A stretch of DNA of 37,766 nucleotides from an uncultured Gilliamella sp. (GCA_945276085.1 CALYPO010000009.1:1-37766), one strand, 5' to 3'. Positions 26,789-36,762 are shown, counted from the first letter of the stretch. Made by a program: numbers and translations. Notes: generated by a model from the letters alone, not told the origin.

Positions 26789-26824
26789 AAAGCTCTCGAA
26801 ATCAGTTAACTTAGAGAGCTTTTT
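26789..26824 (+). terminator. Terminator of the exported aminotransferase gene
   Basis: AAAGCTCTC (26789-26797) pairs with GAGAGCTTT (26814-26822) around a 16-base loop and is followed by T residues. It lies between convergent genes and may also serve nlpC on the other strand. Confidence 0.8.
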
Positions 26825-26854
26825 AATTTATTAATTTGTAATCAATTGAGTTGA

Positions 26855-27388
26855 CTAACCATCTGTTAAGCGACGCGTCATCCAATAATGTTTTTTCCAA
26901 TAATCTTCATTTAAACTGGAATAAATTACGCCTTTAGAAGTTGATGCATGTAAAAATTTACCATCAGCATAATAAATACCAACATGTAGACCACTTTGGC
27001 TACGACCAGTTTTAAAGAATACTAAATCACCTGCTTTAGGTTGAGAGACTTTATAACCTAATTGAGCTTGAGCTGATGCACTTCGCGGTAATGTCTTAGA
27101 CAGTTTATTTTTGAAAAAATTAACAACTAAACCAGAACAATCGCTACCCGATAATGTCGTTCCACCGAACCGGTACGGGGTTTTTTGCCATTTTTTATAG
27201 TGAGATTCAATCTTTGCTAACATTTGCGGGTCAGGTTTAGTGGTTTTCGTTGATACCTGCCCTTGACTTGTACTACATCCAAATAACATAAAAAGAGAAA
27301 AAAGCAAAGTCGTTATTAAAAATCGCTTCTTCACACTAAAAAAGTTGTTCGGCAACATGCTTGATCGTCGATTGTCTTTTTTTGTCAT
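26855..27388 (-). CDS. nlpC: NlpC, NlpC/P60 peptidoglycan hydrolase lipoprotein
   Basis: A lipoprotein of the NlpC/P60 cysteine-peptidase family, which cleaves peptide cross-links or stems in peptidoglycan. With numbering from the first ATG, the lipobox is LFGC (Cys38), the catalytic cysteine is in SDCSG (Cys84), and the histidines are in GLHVGIY (His135) and FLHASTSKG (His147). The latter segment and LPRSASAQAQLG follow E. coli NlpC. The start is uncertain: the ATG at 27388 has AAGGA upstream but overlaps the DUF3482 gene by 53 bases; ATG 27358 and GTG 27334 are alternatives, the last giving a normal 20-residue signal peptide. Confidence 0.9.
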   Translation of the reverse strand: MTKKDNRRSSMLPNNFFSVKKRFLITTLLFSLFMLFGCSTSQGQVSTKTTKPDPQMLAKIESHYKKWQKTPYRFGGTTLSGSDCSGLVVNFFKNKLSKTLPRSASAQAQLGYKVSQPKAGDLVFFKTGRSQSGLHVGIYYADGKFLHASTSKGVIYSSLNEDYWKKHYWMTRRLTDG

Positions 27389-28694
27389 TTCTTTTTGTTC
27401 CTTTATTTAAAGTCGACCATTGCGAATAGCGTCTTGCTATTTTTAACTCTTTTGGCAACACACCTTTTTCCCACTCTTGTTGTTCTAATTTTGACAACTT
27501 GATCGGATTAGTGTTCGCATGGCTGCGATGATTTAAACTTTCTTTCAGACTAAGCAGCCGTAAAGAAAGAAAACAAATAATAACATCATCAACACTTAGT
27601 TTACTATAACCAGAAAGCTGATACCGCATTCTAGAACCATAATGTTTGGCAGTTTGCATTATACTGCCTACTGCTGCTCCAATTAAAGCAGCTGAGCCAA
27701 GCGTAATTCCGCCTGTAGCTAAATCTATGCTTGCCCCAATAGTTGCACCCGACACAAAACCTTTCGTCAAATGCACACCCATTCGTTTTAATGCATCAAT
27801 ATTAAATAGATCTGCATTATAGCGCCCTTTTATTAAAGGTAAAGTCTCAAAACTCTCTAAATCAGAATTAAATTGATAAAGTTTCAACAATTCATTTATT
27901 GCCAATTGTTCGCGCTTTCTAACTTGATCTTGCATTTGAGCAATTGCCTGTTGATCATCAATTTTTGCCATCTTGTAAAAGGCAGTCACATCAACCAGTG
28001 CTTCCGCAATAATCAAGTTAGCACTTTGATGACGAGATTGCCGCATTTGTGCAATTTGATCTAACCATTGATCTAAGATCTTTTTGGCAGGTTCGAGCAA
28101 TAAAGCAAGACTTTTATATAATCGTTCCTCGCCATCTAGGGGCGGAACTATAGCGTCAAACCGTATGATAGCATGTATCCCCACGCGTGAGAGTAATCTT
28201 TTCCATTCCTTTTCATTTTCTTTTTCGCTTGCAGTAAAATTTAATACGGCAAGCATTGGTTTATCACTACTCGCAAGTATTGCAAGCTCATCATGATATT
28301 TATCTAAAATCGGCTCACGCACGTCTATAACATAGATTGCCGCATCACTTTTGAGCAATTGTCGGATGACTTTTGCTTCTTGATCAAAACTATTTTCGGC
28401 TTCTGGACTTTGTAAAAAAATCGTTAATTTATCGATCCCATCTAGTTTACCGCTATCGATAGTTAATTGATGAATATAATCGTACAACGCTAAGCTGTCT
28501 TCCAATCCAGGCGTATCATAATAAATGATAGATTGATGATGTGCTAAAGGTAATGTAATAGACTGGACATTCCTTGTGGTCCCAGGTTTATCTGAAACTT
28601 CACCAAATTGGCTATTGTGTATTAAAGTTCGCAATAAAGACGTTTTACCGACATTGGCATGCCCGACTACAGCTAATTTTAATGTTGTTAACAT
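27336..28694 (-). CDS. DUF3482 P-loop GTPase
   Basis: A 452-residue Era/TrmE-like GTPase with a C-terminal DUF3482 domain; its function is not established. G1 is GHANVGKTS (11-19), G2 lies in DKPGTTRNV and G3 is DTPGLED. The NKxD base-recognition motif is replaced by LNFTASEKE, so nucleotide specificity may be relaxed. A glycine/alanine-rich hydrophobic segment, GATIGASIDLATGGITLGSA (about 316-335), and GAAVGSIMQTA just after could insert into or associate with membrane. The ATG is one base after the DUF2868 stop with GGAG seven bases upstream; a GTG 15 bases earlier is less likely. It is coupled to DUF2868 upstream and nlpC downstream. Confidence 0.88.
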   Translation of the reverse strand: MLTTLKLAVVGHANVGKTSLLRTLIHNSQFGEVSDKPGTTRNVQSITLPLAHHQSIIYYDTPGLEDSLALYDYIHQLTIDSGKLDGIDKLTIFLQSPEAENSFDQEAKVIRQLLKSDAAIYVIDVREPILDKYHDELAILASSDKPMLAVLNFTASEKENEKEWKRLLSRVGIHAIIRFDAIVPPLDGEERLYKSLALLLEPAKKILDQWLDQIAQMRQSRHQSANLIIAEALVDVTAFYKMAKIDDQQAIAQMQDQVRKREQLAINELLKLYQFNSDLESFETLPLIKGRYNADLFNIDALKRMGVHLTKGFVSGATIGASIDLATGGITLGSAALIGAAVGSIMQTAKHYGSRMRYQLSGYSKLSVDDVIICFLSLRLLSLKESLNHRSHANTNPIKLSKLEQQEWEKGVLPKELKIARRYSQWSTLNKGTKRNDKKRQSTIKHVAEQLF

Positions 28695-28695
28695 G

Positions 28696-30000
28696 TCAAA
28701 ACTCCTCACTTAACCAAGTGGGTGTTGCTAATTGTAGCGATAAAGCTTGCCAGTTTTTCATTTGCTTACCGTTATTGATAAACCAAAGGCGATTTTGCTG
28801 TGATTTATTCATAAGCTGATTAATTAAATTTAACATACCTCTATCTGGTGCTCTATCGGTATCAATAGCGATCAATAACTTTTTAGCTGGCGTTAATTGC
28901 AAATAATCTAGAATGTTACGCCGCTGTTCTCGCGTATTTAAAAAGCCTAAAAACGTAACCGAATTTGGTGGAGTCCAGCTTTCCGTGATATCAATTGCAA
29001 CTAAAAAAGCGCCCTTTGCATTTTCAACATAGTGATAAGGTGAATAATTTATGGAACGCTCCCCATGCTTATCTTCATCTTCTATATTCACTGAAATAGG
29101 TTGTAACTCGTTAGTTAAAACCTGAAAATGTGGATGTTTGGTGTCCAATTTCACTTTTCGACTGCAAATCAACCAATTTATAGCACAAACTATCATGCAT
29201 AAAAATCGAATAGCTACACCATAAACAATAAATACACCCAATAACCAAACAGCCCAAGCAAAACGGGCATCGCCAGAATTTAATGCGTGCTCACTCGCTC
29301 GAATAACATCATCATTAGGGATGGTAAAACCAATTAAAGCAGGTATCGAACCTAAATAATGCGTTAAATCAATAATAGTACCAGAGCTTAATAAAGTTGT
29401 TTTCCATTCAAAGCGATAATGTTCAGTTGAAAACAGTACAACTAATACCACCAGTGCACTCGTTAATATAAAAGTCCAAAAAAGATTGAGTATAAAACCA
29501 ATTAGCCAGCGAATTTGACTACCAAATAGTTCAACAAAAGCGGGAATAAGTTGTTGGACAGTCTTTTTTTGTGAAAATTTTTTAGTTAACCATAACCAAC
29601 AGTAAACCAATATACTGCCACCCCAATTTGAAAAAAAGAAAAAAGACATTAACCAAACGATTAAAGTGACTAAATGTACCCCTAATAGACTAAACAAAGC
29701 CCAATATAAATTAATCGGATCTTGGCTTAAGGCACTTAACGCTAATGAAGCGCCAAGCATAATAGAAAGAAAAATTAATATAATGAAAGAGAGATTTGCT
29801 GCCCGTAATAACGTCTGTTGGGCTGAAAATAATCCATTTTTTTTAGACAGCATTAAGGCACGCATCACAATGCGATTAATAGATGAAGTTTGAGCGGCTC
29901 TTACTTGTCGATTAATGTCTTGATCCGCAAAACGCCCAGATTCTTGTTCAATTAAATGAATAGTTTGAGCAATCCATAATGATTTTAACTCTTCACGCAT
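28696..30000 (-). CDS. DUF2868 membrane protein
   Basis: A 434-residue inner-membrane protein of the uncharacterised DUF2868 family. Membrane segments are visible at roughly 68-92, 98-125, 165-192 and 250-278, with hydrophilic loops and a cytoplasmic C-terminal domain of about 150 residues containing FLVAIDITESWTPPN and KKLLIAIDTDRAPDRG. The family commonly lies next to a DUF3482 GTPase, as here with adjacent stop and start. It is the first gene of the unit with the GTPase and nlpC. The ATG at 30000 has no clear ribosome binding site, and the promoter is not obvious. Confidence 0.85.
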   Translation of the reverse strand: MREELKSLWIAQTIHLIEQESGRFADQDINRQVRAAQTSSINRIVMRALMLSKKNGLFSAQQTLLRAANLSFIILIFLSIMLGASLALSALSQDPINLYWALFSLLGVHLVTLIVWLMSFFFFSNWGGSILVYCWLWLTKKFSQKKTVQQLIPAFVELFGSQIRWLIGFILNLFWTFILTSALVVLVVLFSTEHYRFEWKTTLLSSGTIIDLTHYLGSIPALIGFTIPNDDVIRASEHALNSGDARFAWAVWLLGVFIVYGVAIRFLCMIVCAINWLICSRKVKLDTKHPHFQVLTNELQPISVNIEDEDKHGERSINYSPYHYVENAKGAFLVAIDITESWTPPNSVTFLGFLNTREQRRNILDYLQLTPAKKLLIAIDTDRAPDRGMLNLINQLMNKSQQNRLWFINNGKQMKNWQALSLQLATPTWLSEEF

Positions 30001-30042
30001 TGTGTATAATTTTCGCCATCACTTTAATGAATAACAAAAACA

Positions 30043-30062
30043 AACGCGACATATGCCGCGTT
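30043..30062 (-). terminator. Terminator of zapB
   Basis: AACGCG/CGCGTT, extended by a near-palindromic centre, forms a hairpin on the minus strand followed by TGTTTTTGTT, 19 bases past the zapB stop. Confidence 0.75.
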
Positions 30063-30081
30063 AACAAACAGATATAACAAC

Positions 30082-30327
30082 TTATTGAGTAATTTCACCA
30101 ATTTTACTTAATAAAGTTTGAATACGTTGTTGCCATATTTGTTGATCTTGTTTAAGTTTTTCGTTTTCGTCTCGCAATGCTTTCATTTCGTCAGAACTAT
30201 CATTAATTAATTGTTCTAGCTCTTGATTACCTTGTTTTAACGTTGCAATTTCTTGTTGCAAAGTAGTGATTGTATTAACAGTGTGTTGAATTCTATTTTC
30301 TAATTGGTTCAAAATTTCTAATGACAT
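30082..30327 (-). CDS. zapB: Cell division factor ZapB
   Basis: ZapB is a small cytoplasmic coiled-coil protein that links the Z-ring to chromosome organisation through ZapA and MatP. From the ATG at 30327 it is 81 residues, the E. coli length, starting MSLEILNQLENRIQ, with GAGG upstream. The 13 codons further up lack similarity. Heptad-rich sequence runs over nearly the whole protein (LQQEIATLKQ, LRDENEKLKQ, WQQRIQTLLSKI). It is divergent from tpiA with overlapping promoters. Confidence 0.94.
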   Translation of the reverse strand: MSLEILNQLENRIQHTVNTITTLQQEIATLKQGNQELEQLINDSSDEMKALRDENEKLKQDQQIWQQRIQTLLSKIGEITQ

Positions 30328-30356
30328 ATTTTTCCTCAAGCTCAAAATATTTGGTG

Positions 30357-30375
30357 TATAATGCAAACCATTATA
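30357..30375. promoter_or_regulatory. Overlapping divergent promoters of tpiA and zapB
   Basis: A perfect TATAAT for tpiA on the plus strand is at 30357-30362, and a perfect TATAAT for zapB on the minus strand is at 30370-30375, with TTGATT/GTTGAT 15-16 bases upstream of the latter. The two -10 boxes are 7 bases apart, so the promoters should compete for RNA polymerase. Confidence 0.6.
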
Positions 30376-30427
30376 GCGAATTCATTCTAAAATCAACACT
30401 ATTTTAAACTTTAAGTTGGAGAAAATT

Positions 30428-31192
30428 ATGCGTAAACCACTAGTCATGGGGAATTGGAAACTCAATGGTAGCATTGATATGGCTAAAAACTTAGTAGAAG
30501 GACTTCGAAATGAGCTATCTACTGATATTGAATGCAGTATCGCTATAGCACCACCTGTTGTCTATCTTGATTTTGTTAAACATCAGTTAGGCGGTTCAAA
30601 TATCATTTTAGGTGCACAAGACGTAGATGTGAATCTTTCAGGGGCATTTACGGGCGAAGTATCAGCTAACATGTTAAAAGAAATTGGTGTAACACATGTT
30701 ATTATTGGGCACTCTGAACGACGCACTTATCATAAAGAATCAGATGAATATATTGCTAAAAAATTCGGCGTGTTAAAAGATGCAGGACTTGTGCCGGTAC
30801 TTTGTATTGGTGAAACAGAATCTGAAAACGAAGCAGGACAAACACAAGCGGTTTGTGCTCGTCAAATTGACGCGGTTATCAAAGCATTAGGAGTACAAGC
30901 ATTCAATGGTGCAGTTATTGCCTACGAACCGGTTTGGGCAATTGGTACAGGTAAATCAGCTACCCCTGCGCAAGCCCAAGCTGTACATAAATTTATTCGT
31001 GAACATATCGCTAAGCAAGATGTTAATGTTGCTGAGCAAGTTATCATCCAATACGGTGGTTCAGTAAATGATAAAAATGCAGCAGAGCTATTTACTCAGC
31101 CAGATATTGATGGTGCATTAGTCGGTGGTGCATCACTAAAAGCCGATGCTTTTGCAGCGATTGTTAAAGCAGCAGAACAAGCTAAAAAATAA
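30428..31192 (+). CDS. tpiA: Triose-phosphate isomerase
   Basis: TpiA interconverts dihydroxyacetone phosphate and glyceraldehyde-3-phosphate in glycolysis. From ATG 30428, preceded by TGGAG, it is 254 residues; a TTG four codons upstream overlaps that ribosome binding site and is not the start. Catalytic residues are all present: Lys11 in GNWKLNG, His95 in IGHSERR, Glu167 in [10 protein letters not shown], and the phosphate loop YGGSV. It is monocistronic with a strong terminator. Confidence 0.99.
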   Translation: MRKPLVMGNWKLNGSIDMAKNLVEGLRNELSTDIECSIAIAPPVVYLDFVKHQLGGSNIILGAQDVDVNLSGAFTGEVSANMLKEIGVTHVIIGHSERRTYHKESDEYIAKKFGVLKDAGLVPVLCIGETESENEAGQTQAVCARQIDAVIKALGVQAFNGAVIAYEPVWAIGTGKSATPAQAQAVHKFIREHIAKQDVNVAEQVIIQYGGSVNDKNAAELFTQPDIDGALVGGASLKADAFAAIVKAAEQAKK

Positions 31193-31198
31193 TTTAAT

Positions 31199-31223
31199 GA
31201 CGCCTGTAAGGGCGTCTTTTTTT
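31199..31223 (+). terminator. Intrinsic terminator of tpiA
   Basis: GACGCC/GGCGTC closes a 6-base loop and is followed by seven T residues, a textbook rho-independent terminator 7 bases after the stop codon. Confidence 0.93.
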
Positions 31224-31240
31224 ATAGAATTTTATTTAAA

Positions 31241-31468
31241 CTATTTTTTTCCAGTTGGGGCATAGCGAGAAGGCCAAATAGTTTCAACCGGAACCTGCAA
31301 ATATTCAGAAATAATTCTTTCGTATTTAGGACAATGACGATATAGCGCATTTCTTAAAGTATCAGCTTGTAATCCGCTCGCTCTTGATAAAGCTCTTAAA
31401 TTTCCACCTCTAATTTTAATTTCGCCCACGACTCTTGATGGTGACCAGTCTTGATCTTGTTCTCTCAT
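31241..31468 (-). CDS. Ner/SfsB (Nlp)-family DNA-binding protein
   Basis: A 75-residue helix-turn-helix protein of the phage Mu Ner / E. coli SfsB (Nlp) family. Typical features are DWSPSRVVGEIKIRGGNL at the N-terminus, the recognition-helix region LQADTLRNALYRHCP and the C-terminal IWPSRY signature. Ner represses early phage transcription; SfsB affects maltose genes in E. coli. It is divergent from an S24-type repressor gene across 152 bases, the arrangement of Mu-like immunity regions. GAGG eight bases before the ATG is a good ribosome binding site. No transposase follows; the gene runs into the tpiA terminator. Confidence 0.87.
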   Translation of the reverse strand: MREQDQDWSPSRVVGEIKIRGGNLRALSRASGLQADTLRNALYRHCPKYERIISEYLQVPVETIWPSRYAPTGKK

Positions 31469-31501
31469 TATGAGATCCTCTATTGGTTAATTTTTTTGCT
31501 A

Positions 31502-31525
31502 TTGTAATGATTATCGGTATTACAA
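31502..31525. promoter_or_regulatory. Palindromic operator between Ner-like and S24 repressor genes
   Basis: TTGTAAT (31502-31508) and ATTACAA (31519-31525) are perfect inverted 7-base arms separated by 10 bases, about 34 bases before the Ner-like start. This size suits a dimeric helix-turn-helix repressor and covers probable -10 and -35 elements of the minus-strand promoter. Confidence 0.6.
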
Positions 31526-31620
31526 CGCTGAATAGATATGAATTTACCGGCAGAGAATAACATATAAAAAAACGAAACAAAACTACAAAAACAAAAAAAA
31601 CACATGAAATGGAATAGAAA

Positions 31621-32310
31621 ATGAACAAAAAGAACTTTAAAACACTTAATGAGCAAGAAAAAACGTCGATTTTAATAAACACAGGGGTGATAAATTTCAA
31701 AAATCGATTAACATTAGTCTTAGAAGGACTATCGGGTAATGCTTTTGCTAAAAAAGTAGGTATGTCTGAAGCTGTAATTCGAGATTATCTATCTGGTAAA
31801 ACTTATCCTTCACTTAATCGCTTGGCCATCATTGCACATAAGTGTGAAGTTCCAATAGAATGGTTAGCAACAGGAAAAGGCGAATGTAGATTGTTAAGTG
31901 AATCACAAAATCGAGGATCAATACATATACCTTTCCACAATCTAAATAAAACGAGTAATTCTTTAGCCGACATTCAATCTATTCCCTTCGAAACGAGCTT
32001 ACTTAAACATCAAGATTGTCATAATGATGATTTAACTGCGGTATGGGCTAAAGGCGATAGTATGGAACCTACAATCGCAAACCACGACATTCTTATCATT
32101 AATAAAGCATATTGCAAACCTATTGATGGTTATTTGTATGCAGTACAGTATGATGATCAAATCAGTATAAAACGAATTCAAAATCAAGGTTCTAATTTAG
32201 CCTTATTATGTGACAATTCCAAATATCCAACTATTATGGTTAATAAAAATTCACCACTCGATTTTGAAATTATTGGTCATGTTGTTTATCTTCTGAAAAA
32301 ACTAAATTAA
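31621..32310 (+). CDS. Phage-type repressor with HTH and S24 (LexA-like) domain
   Basis: A 229-residue repressor with an N-terminal helix-turn-helix (about 28-80: GNAFAKKVGMSEAVIRDYLS, TYPSLNRLAIIAHKCEV) and a C-terminal S24 peptidase-like domain. The Ser-Lys dyad is Ser147 in GDSMEP and Lys184 in ISIKRI. The linker (about 85-135) has no Ala-Gly or Cys-Gly pair, the usual self-cleavage site, so SOS-induced cleavage may not occur or may use another bond. It is divergent from the Ner-like gene. GGA lies eight bases before the ATG. It is probably a leftover or domesticated phage regulator. Confidence 0.87.
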   Translation: MNKKNFKTLNEQEKTSILINTGVINFKNRLTLVLEGLSGNAFAKKVGMSEAVIRDYLSGKTYPSLNRLAIIAHKCEVPIEWLATGKGECRLLSESQNRGSIHIPFHNLNKTSNSLADIQSIPFETSLLKHQDCHNDDLTAVWAKGDSMEPTIANHDILIINKAYCKPIDGYLYAVQYDDQISIKRIQNQGSNLALLCDNSKYPTIMVNKNSPLDFEIIGHVVYLLKKLN

Positions 32311-32323
32311 CTATCATAAATAA

Positions 32324-32353
32324 AGTCACTTGTTCATGCATGAATAAGTGACT
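32324..32353 (+). terminator. Hairpin after the S24 repressor gene
   Basis: AGTCACTT (32324-32331) pairs with AAGTGACT (32346-32353), and the interior TTCAT/ATGAA extends the stem. It lies 14 bases past the stop but is followed by A rather than T residues, so termination efficiency is uncertain. The rest of the 241-base gap to mnmA shows only the mnmA promoter. Confidence 0.6.
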
Positions 32354-32508
32354 AAAAAAAAGACAAATTCGTTTTTTTCCGTGCAAATATCGAGCAAAAA
32401 TCGCGTTTAAAAATGTTCAAAATATTGCGTAGGCCCAACTATTGCAAAAAGCTTTGCAGAATTAACCAAATTGATACAGGTATAGCTTTATGCTTTTTTA
32501 TCCAAATA

Positions 32509-32517
32509 TGATAGAAT
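32509..32517 (+). promoter_or_regulatory. Extended -10 promoter of mnmA
   Basis: TGATAGAAT (32509-32517) is an extended -10 element 35 bases before the mnmA start; no strong -35 is present at the right distance. Confidence 0.45.
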
Positions 32518-32551
32518 TGTCCTAAATTTTTAGTCTAATTATTTTGTTATT

Positions 32552-33670
32552 ATGCCAAATTTAAATACATCCAAAAAAGTTGTTGTCGGCATGTCTGGCG
32601 GCGTTGACTCTTCTGTTTCAGCATATTTATTACAGCAACAAGGTTATCAAGTTGTTGGATTATTTATGAAGAACTGGGAAGAAGACGACACCGAAGAATA
32701 TTGTTCTGCATCCGTTGATTTAGCTGATGCTCAGGCCGTATGTGATAAATTGAATATTAAATTGCACACAATCAATTTTGCGGCTGAATATTGGGACAAT
32801 GTATTTGAACATTTTTTATCCGAATATAAAGCAGGTCGAACACCTAATCCGGATATTTTATGTAATAAAGAAATCAAATTTAAAGCATTTTTGGAATATG
32901 CAGCCGAAGATCTTGGTGCAGATTTTATTGCAACAGGGCATTATGTACGCAAACGTGAGCACAACGGCAAGGTCGAATTATTACGGGGCATCGACAACAA
33001 CAAAGACCAGAGTTATTTTCTTTACACACTAAGCGAAGCACAAATTCGTCAAAGCCTTTTCCCTGTTGGTGAGCTTGAAAAACCTAAAGTTCGTGAAATA
33101 GCGAAACAATTAGGTTTAGCCACTGCTGCCAAAAAAGACTCAACAGGAATCTGTTTTATTGGCGAACGTAAATTTACTGAATTTCTTGCGCGCTATTTAC
33201 CGGCTAAATCCGGTCCTATCAGAACCGTGGATGGCAAAGTCATTGGTCAACATCAAGGTTTGATGTATCACACATTAGGACAACGTAAAGGACTTGGCAT
33301 TGGTGGTTTAAAACAAGCCGATGATACGCCTTGGTATGTTGTTGATAAAGATCTTATCAATAATGAATTAATTGTAGCGCAAGGACACGATCATCCTGCC
33401 CTATTTTCAAATGGATTAATTGCCAGTCAATTGCATTGGGTAGATAGGCAAGTCGTCACTGAGCCATTTAATTGCACGGTAAAAACTCGCTACCGTCAAG
33501 AAGATATTATTTGCCGTGTAAATCCTTTATCTGAGGATAAAATTGAAGTGATCTTTGCTCATCCTGTTGCCGCCGTAACGCCAGGACAATCCGCTGTTTT
33601 TTATCAAGGTGAAGTTTGCCTTGGGGGTGGTATTATAGAAGAGAGAATTATGGGCAATAAGGAGTTTTAA
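32552..33670 (+). CDS. mnmA: tRNA-specific 2-thiouridylase MnmA
   Basis: MnmA introduces sulfur at C2 of the wobble uridine U34 in tRNAs for Lys, Glu and Gln, receiving sulfur from the Tus relay. The 372-residue protein has the ATP-pyrophosphatase PP-loop GMSGGVDSS (13-21), the [12 protein letters not shown] segment with Cys104, and [12 protein letters not shown] with Cys201; these two cysteines carry the sulfur chemistry. Family sequence continues to [18 protein letters not shown] near the C-terminus. It is followed by hflD after one base, the conserved mnmA-hflD-purB order. Confidence 0.98.
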   Translation: MPNLNTSKKVVVGMSGGVDSSVSAYLLQQQGYQVVGLFMKNWEEDDTEEYCSASVDLADAQAVCDKLNIKLHTINFAAEYWDNVFEHFLSEYKAGRTPNPDILCNKEIKFKAFLEYAAEDLGADFIATGHYVRKREHNGKVELLRGIDNNKDQSYFLYTLSEAQIRQSLFPVGELEKPKVREIAKQLGLATAAKKDSTGICFIGERKFTEFLARYLPAKSGPIRTVDGKVIGQHQGLMYHTLGQRKGLGIGGLKQADDTPWYVVDKDLINNELIVAQGHDHPALFSNGLIASQLHWVDRQVVTEPFNCTVKTRYRQEDIICRVNPLSEDKIEVIFAHPVAAVTPGQSAVFYQGEVCLGGGIIEERIMGNKEF

Positions 33671-33671
33671 A

Positions 33672-34319
33672 ATGAATAATAAATATCATCATATTGCTAT
33701 AGCCCTTGCCGGTGTTGCACAAAGTGCGATATTAATTCCTCAACTGGCCAATACAGGGGTATGCAGTAACGCGCTTTATGAACGATCAATTAAAAGCGTG
33801 TTTGAAACTTCGCCCAGAACAACAGCAGATGTTTATGATGGACTTGAAAACATAAAAACGGGATTACAAACACTTATCCAATTGCTCTCTTCAGGGCAAA
33901 AAGAGCAGATCGAAATTATTCGTTATCTTTTTGGCACATTAAATATTACCAGCAAATTAATAAAAAATAATGATGCTTTAGATAAGATCGATCAGCGACT
34001 TAAACGCATTGCGAGTCTTTACCCCGATACAAATATTGATACCATTAATAACAATATTGAAGATTTATCATACTCATTAGCGGGGATCTACTCCGATATT
34101 ATTAGTCCTTTAGCGACCAAAATAAAAGTTATAGGCAAACCAGAATTTTTACAAAACTCACTAGTGCAAGCTAAAGTAAGAACATCGCTACTGGGTTGTG
34201 TTCGTTCTGCAATGTTATGGTATCAAGTTGGAGGTGGTCGATTACAGTTTTTATTTTGTCGAAAACGAATCAATAATGCGGCACAACAATTATTACAAGA
34301 TATCAATACAACAATTTAA
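33672..34319 (+). CDS. hflD: HflD, high-frequency lysogenization protein homolog
   Basis: HflD is a membrane-associated protein that in E. coli binds phage lambda CII and affects lysogenization; its normal cellular role is unclear. This 215-residue protein matches in length and in the segments IALAGVAQSAIL (10-21), SGQKEQIEIIRYLFG, YSDIISPLATKIKVIG and LWYQVGGGRLQFLF near the C-terminus. It begins one base after mnmA and precedes purB by 46 bases. Confidence 0.94.
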   Translation: MNNKYHHIAIALAGVAQSAILIPQLANTGVCSNALYERSIKSVFETSPRTTADVYDGLENIKTGLQTLIQLLSSGQKEQIEIIRYLFGTLNITSKLIKNNDALDKIDQRLKRIASLYPDTNIDTINNNIEDLSYSLAGIYSDIISPLATKIKVIGKPEFLQNSLVQAKVRTSLLGCVRSAMLWYQVGGGRLQFLFCRKRINNAAQQLLQDINTTI

Positions 34320-34347
34320 TTTATATTTTTATATGATACTTAAATAG

Positions 34348-35733
<1,386 letters not shown>

Positions 35734-35746
35734 TCATTGAAAAACG

Positions 35747-35779
35747 GTCTGAATAGTAACAGTATTTTGCTATTCAGAC
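35747..35779 (+). terminator. Terminator of purB
   Basis: GTCTGAATAG (35747-35756) pairs perfectly with CTATTCAGAC (35770-35779) around a 13-base loop, 13 bases past the stop codon. Confidence 0.8.
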
Positions 35780-35841
35780 TTAACTATGAGCTCATTTAAA
35801 CTAAAAAACAACTACACTTAGCTATACAATAGGAAAATCAA

Positions 35842-36762
35842 TTGAAGATTCGCATTGCAACTCGAAGAAGCCCTTTAGCATTATGGCAAGCTAATTTTGT
35901 TAAACAAAATCTACTCTTGGCACATAAGAATTTAACTGTCGAGCTTATACCGATGATGACTCAAGGTGATATCATACTTGATAGTCCACTTGCCAAAATT
36001 GGCGGTAAAGGTCTTTTTGTTAAACAGCTTGAACAAGCTATATTAACTAACCAAGCTGATATTGCGGTTCATTCAATAAAAGATATTCCTGCACAATTTC
36101 CTGAAGGTTTAACCCTTGCGACAATTTGTCAACGAGACGATGTGCGCGATGCCTTTATTTCTAATCACTATTCCAATTTAGATGAACTACCTAATGGTGC
36201 AATTGTCGGTACATCAAGCTTACGCCGCCAATGCCAGCTACGAGCTAACTACCCCCATTTACAGATCAAAGATCTACGTGGAAATGTTGGAACCCGATTA
36301 GCAAAACTTGATAATCAGGAGTATGATGCAATCATCTTAGCTTCAGTAGGATTAAAGCGATTAGATTTACAAGATAGAATCAAGCAATATATCGATATCA
36401 GCTCAATTTTACCCGCCGTTGGTCAAGGTGCCATTGGTATTGAAACTCGAGCAAATGATAAACCATTATTAGACATTCTATCTGTACTTGATGATAAAAA
36501 TAGCCGGATTTGCATTCAAGCTGAAAGAGCGATGAATAAAGCTTTGCAAGGGGGATGCCAAGTCCCTATCGCCTGCTATAGTCAATTAAATAATGATATA
36601 TTATCCTTACAAGGTCTAGTTGGAAGTATTGATGGTTCGAAAATTATCAAAGCAACAGTAGAAGGTAGCATTAACGATCCTGAAAAATTAGGGCAAACAC
36701 TAGCTGAACATTTACTAGAACAAGGTGCCAAATCTATATTACAGGAATTAAATGACGGATGA
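35842..36762 (+). CDS. hemC: Porphobilinogen deaminase (hydroxymethylbilane synthase)
   Basis: HemC joins four porphobilinogens into hydroxymethylbilane in heme synthesis. The 306-residue protein begins with a TTG at 35842, with AGGA seven bases upstream; the family N-terminus [15 protein letters not shown] follows at once, and no ATG fits. Catalytic Asp81 is in HSIKDIP, the SLRRQCQLR and LRGNVGTRL arginines bind the chain, and Cys239 in [11 protein letters not shown] carries the dipyrromethane cofactor. It overlaps hemD by four bases. Confidence 0.97.
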   Translation: MKIRIATRRSPLALWQANFVKQNLLLAHKNLTVELIPMMTQGDIILDSPLAKIGGKGLFVKQLEQAILTNQADIAVHSIKDIPAQFPEGLTLATICQRDDVRDAFISNHYSNLDELPNGAIVGTSSLRRQCQLRANYPHLQIKDLRGNVGTRLAKLDNQEYDAIILASVGLKRLDLQDRIKQYIDISSILPAVGQGAIGIETRANDKPLLDILSVLDDKNSRICIQAERAMNKALQGGCQVPIACYSQLNNDILSLQGLVGSIDGSKIIKATVEGSINDPEKLGQTLAEHLLEQGAKSILQELNDG

